Origin: Hysterangium stoloniferum
Lineage: Eukaryota; Basidiomycota; Agaricomycetes; Hysterangiales; Hysterangiaceae
Direction of reading: 5' to 3'
DNA length: 64,000 bases
Assembly: GCA_015178975.1 (NCBI GenBank)
Contig: WHVD01000016.1
Span: 682,001-746,000, forward strand
Part shown: piece by piece, positions 61,113 through 64,000 of the stretch
Position numbering within the stretch: the stretch's first letter is position 1
How the letters are laid out: every line of letters begins with the position of its first letter
Translations under genes and position numbers: made by a program
Notes under the pieces: model-generated
What the model was told of the DNA's origin: nothing
Databases searched by the model: none
Seen by the model: the letters and a program-made list of their open reading frames with translations, nothing else

Positions 61113-61470
61113 GGTGTTTTTGGTTGTTAAACCATGGGGCCCCTTTCCTACCAAGAGTTCCTAATGAACCAGGTAATATATCTCTTCTTCCAAGCGCGTG
61201 AAATATTTTTAAGAATTATGGAACTAGCCATTAAGTACCAAACATGTACATGCAGAATTATATAGAAGTTAAAAGTTCACGCCTCAAGATATATTGACTT
61301 GGCCTTATGGATTTATCTTTTTGTTGCTGTATATACTAGTGCAACAAAATTAAGGTGTACTAGCAAATGTGTCTAGAATGAGAAAAAAAGTAGCAGACTC
61401 AAATGGAGAAGTGTTTACAACGGTGGTGTCCTTGTTCAGTATTTGGTAGAATGTAGTTATGATCAACTGT

Positions 61471-61564
61471 GCCTTGCTAGCTCAACGGTAGAGCGTCAGA
61501 TTCTTACAGTCCCTCTGACCGGGTAAGAGTCTGAAGGCTGCGGGTTCGATTCCCGCGCGGGGCA
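61471..61564 (+). tRNA. tRNA-Lys(CTT) with intron
   Basis: Acceptor stem GCCTTGC pairs with GCGGGGC, D stem GCTC/GAGC, anticodon stem TCAGA/TCTGA, T stem GCGGG/CCCGC with TTCGATT loop. A 22-nt intron (CAGTCCCTCTGACCGGGTAAGA) sits after the base 3' of the anticodon CTT; its GTAAGA end can pair with TCTTAC, as in many pre-tRNAs. A box TAGCTCAACGG and B box GGTTCGATTCC are intact. Decodes AAG. Confidence 0.9.
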
Positions 61565-61589
61565 ATATTTTTACTGCGTTAAATCACGC

Positions 61590-62140
61590 CCCCCCCCTTT
61601 TGTTTTTTTTGATATATTTGTATCCCGCTTCAAGCAACAATGGCTAACTGCGGCTAGGGGGTGAAAAGGCCCCCAGAGAAACTATGCTACGGTGGTACAA
61701 AGTCCCGAGTGAGCTACGTGCGTGGAAGAAATTTTAGTAAGCAAAGGGGGGGCATGTAGATATATACATGGTATAGAGCTGAGGCCTTGAGGCCTTGGGC
61801 CGAAGCCCCAAGAAAAGCCCGAAATCCTGCTAGCAGGCGTCGACAAGGGCTGCAGGCACACCGAAGTCTTGCATTGCTAGTGCATAGGTGAATGCTGGAG
61901 TCGGGGGTGGGTAGGAAGGGTAGACCGCTGCCGGGCAGCAGTCATGGTTGGTAGGTGCCAGTGACGTTCCGCAGACGACACTGGTGCGCGGCTGAAGGCT
62001 GCCGACTTTGACAGAGCAGTGAATTCAGAGGCCCCCAAACCTGTTCACTGTCATCCGCCTCTCCGCCCCTCACCACGAGCACTGGGGGCCCCAACCAGAC
62101 AGGTGGTGGTCACGGAACAAGAGAGCCGTGTCACGCGCCT
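61590..62140. other. GC-rich insertion between two tRNA units
   Basis: About 550 bp absent from the junction of units one and two. It starts with a C run (CGCCCCCCCCCTTTTG), holds GGCCTTGAGGCCTTGGGCCG and ends near GTGTCACGCGCC. TCACGC occurs at both edges, a possible 6-bp target duplication. No coding frame recognised; origin unknown. Confidence 0.45.
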
Positions 62141-62257
62141 CCCTTCCTACCAAAAGTTCCCATTGAACCAGGTAATACTTCTCATTTTCCAAGCGCGTGG
62201 AATATCATTGAGAATTATGGAACTAGCTATTAAGTACCAAAATGCATATGCAGAAAG

Positions 62258-62506
62258 TGTTGGAATTTATCAAGCTGATTACGCGTTCATTCTGCTTATG
62301 TAATCAAAGGTTTGCGCGCACCATTGTCAAGCCTTTTGTCTCTCCACTTTTGTTCTCCCCTTTTGTTCTCTATTTTAGTATTCCTTTTGTTTAACAGATA
62401 CATATAAGCAGCCTAGAGTCCATGTATCTAGCCATTCGTTTGCCTTACGGCCAAATAGACAAACGGAACCTTATTGCTCTCTGTTCTCACGAGCTTAATT
62501 CTAACA
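62258..62506 (+). mobile_element. Solo LTR fossil (Copia-like)
   Basis: 249 bp from TGTTGGAATTTATC to TTCTAACA, flanked on both sides by GAAAG (62253-62257 and 62507-62511). The matching place in the neighbouring tRNA unit (about 61255-61265) lacks it, giving a natural empty site. The TGTTGGAATT start suggests Copia. Confidence 0.9.
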
Positions 62507-62745
62507 GAAAGAACTATATGGAAGTTAAAAGTTCGCACCCCAAGATATATTAATTGCAAATACTCTCTATTGACGTAGCCTTATGAATTTATCTCTTTGT
62601 TACTGTATATACTAGTGCAACAAAATTAAGGTGTACTGACAAATGAGTCTAGAATGAGGGAAAAAGTAGCAGATTCAAATGGAGAACGTTTACAACGGTG
62701 GTGTCGTTGTTCAATATCTATTAGAATGTAGGCGCTATCAGTTAT

Positions 62746-62839
62746 GCTTTGGTAGCTCAATGGTAGAGCGTCAAACTCTTACAGTCTCTCTGACCGGGTA
62801 AGAGTTTGAAGGCTGTGGGTTCGATTCCCATCCGAGGCA
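62746..62839 (+). tRNA. tRNA-Lys(CTT) with intron, diverged copy
   Basis: Acceptor stem GCTTTGG pairs with CCGAGGC, anticodon stem TCAAA/TTTGA, T stem GTGGG/CCCAT. Loop CTCTTA then a 22-nt intron CAGTCTCTCTGACCGGGTAAGA. Anticodon CTT. It differs from the copy at 61471 at paired positions on both sides of the stems, so pairing is kept. A and B boxes intact. Confidence 0.9.
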
Positions 62840-63269
62840 ATATTTTTATCACTTTAAGTCATGGAGCTAGTCTAGGAACTCAGCTAACAAATCAGAGCTA
62901 AAACAAGGTTGCCAGGTGCAACTTCAACACCACTAATATCATTTTTGGAGATGCTACTTGGTTAGTCTACACATGTCTATATTACACTTGCTCTCCCCGT
63001 GTTGCTTTGCGATACCCCGGATCCTATTATCCGCAGAAGCAATCGGGGCCCGGTTTCCGCTTACCCAACCATATAAAATAGCAGTTTTAGTATTTCAGCG
63101 TCGATAAAATCGCTGAGAAACTTTTTCTTACTAGACTACGCGAATATAATAGTACATTCAAAAGGAGATTTATCAAACAGAACTTACTGTGCATTTTGAG
63201 ACACATTGTCGTTCGCGCGTTTAGTTCACTCGTTTCCTAATACTCCTCCTCGAATTTTGAAGGACTAAG

Positions 63270-63516
63270 CCCTAGACATTGGGTGGCTTTGGAGTTGTGG
63301 AGAATAAAGCTCGTGAACTGGCTGCGGCGACAGGAAGAGATGTAGCGGTGATTGAAAACGAGGTATGTTTTGAACTTGGCCACTTATGGGCGACGCTAAT
63401 GCCACTACAAGCTTTCCCAACCCGCTACAGATGCTCTAGTGAAAATTCTCAGGATCGCCGTTGATGTTCGACTACGAATTGAATCTCCCAAAAGTGCGTA
63501 TGGTCGCGCTATTTAA
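63270..63516 (+). CDS. Possible 3' end of a short unrecognised gene
   Basis: Exon-like stretch up to 63362 (GVVENKARELAAATGRDVAV then IENE) with a GTATGT donor; with an acceptor at 63411 it continues in frame as LSQPATDALVKILRIAVDVR to a stop at 63514-63516. No start was found and no family recognised. Confidence 0.3.
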
Positions 63517-63992
63517 GAATGCGAGTGAGTACTCACATCCGATCCATAAACCTGTCTATGGTTTCCAAATTATGTTGTGTAAAAGCGCATCTGGCCGATC
63601 TGGCCGTATTTCACTTTTGGAAAATCGTAGTTGAGTCTGAAATTCCCTCAACGTTTAGATTTATGTCACCCTGAAATGGTACAACCGCAAGAGTTCCAAA
63701 GCGGCACTCTTGCCGACTGCACGACATAGAGTAACTTGAGCAGCTCTCCAAACAGACTGTAGTTTGCCCCGAGTTTGGTTATTTTTCGAAACAAAAATTT
63801 ATATTCATTCTCCTTGGGCTCGTTGTATAAAGAAAGTTAATGGCGCAGCTGTTGACGTTTCGGGGATTTAGGTTAGCGAGGGTTTAGGAGCATTAGGCTC
63901 GGTCGCTGCGTATTTTGGGTTACGTAAGGTCTATTAGTCCTTGGCGGTGTCGTTATTCAGTCTCTATTAGAATGTAAGCACCCATCAATTGT

Positions 63993-64000
63993 GCCTTGCT
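63993..64000 (+). tRNA. Start of a fourth tRNA-Lys copy, cut by the window end
   Basis: GCCTTGCT follows the same 60-bp upstream flank (GTGTCGTTATTCAGT... ATTAGAATGTA) that precedes the other copies. Confidence 0.6.

Larger units (their letters stand above)
60883..64000 (+). repeat. Tandem segmental array carrying tRNA-Lys genes
   Basis: Four diverged units. Each has the landmarks CCTACCAA[A/G]AGTTCC, CGCGTG[A/G]AATAT, AGCAGA[C/T]TCAA, TTTACAACGGTGGTGT and GTTCA[A/G]TAT, then a tRNA. Unit starts are about 60892, 61147 and 62149; the fourth is seen only by its last 60 bp and the tRNA start at 63993. Units differ in length through insertions, including a solo LTR in the third. Confidence 0.8.

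Overview
The window looks like nuclear DNA of a basidiomycete, most likely an Agaricomycete. The genes are dense in short GT-AG introns (about 40-80 nt). The recognisable families are fungal housekeeping proteins together with basidiomycete-type families: a macrofage-activating-glycoprotein/ricin-B secreted protein, small caspase-like proteins, and a WW-like membrane protein. The caspase-like and WW-like families suggest the Rhizoctonia/Ceratobasidium side of the class, but that placement is inference.

Layout. 1-4.7 kb is a nest of mobile elements. A fragmentary tyrosine-recombinase (DIRS-like) retroelement is split by a Tc1/mariner element with ~210-bp inverted repeats, and that element carries a solo LTR inside its transposase. 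5.3-14.4 kb is a housekeeping block: a mahogunin-like RING protein (-), condensin subunit Cnd3/Ycg1 (+, 19 exons, 1066 aa) and a LAMTOR2-like roadblock protein (+). 16-31.4 kb is an accessory island: a caspase-like remnant, an intact 9-exon caspase-like gene, a decayed MULE transposase whose intron is swollen by a 20-bp minisatellite, several LTR relics, a second 20-bp minisatellite, a second caspase-like gene and a WW-like/transmembrane gene. 31.7-39.6 kb returns to conserved genes: a 91-aa small protein, an ALYREF/Yra1-type mRNA export adaptor, the mitochondrial GTPase Mtg1 and a long disordered protein without introns. 39.6-47.9 kb is gene-poor. 47.9-53.4 kb holds a polo-like kinase and the kinetochore protein Dam1. 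53.6-59.4 kb holds two copies of a secreted ricin-B/macrofage-activating-glycoprotein gene, one intact and one decayed. 60.9-64.0 kb is a tandem array of units each carrying an intron-bearing tRNA-Lys(CTT), one of which also carries a solo LTR with a 5-bp target duplication.

Functional view. Several conserved genes act in mitosis (Cnd3, polo kinase, Dam1), but they are not adjacent and nothing shows co-regulation. The parts most worth a second look are the caspase-like group, the RING finger with a 72-residue insertion, the lectin paralogue pair with a GT-to-GC donor change, the minisatellite intron, and the tRNA-Lys array with compensatory stem changes. Exon structures were built by hand from frame, splice signals and remembered family sequences; no alignment or transcript was available.
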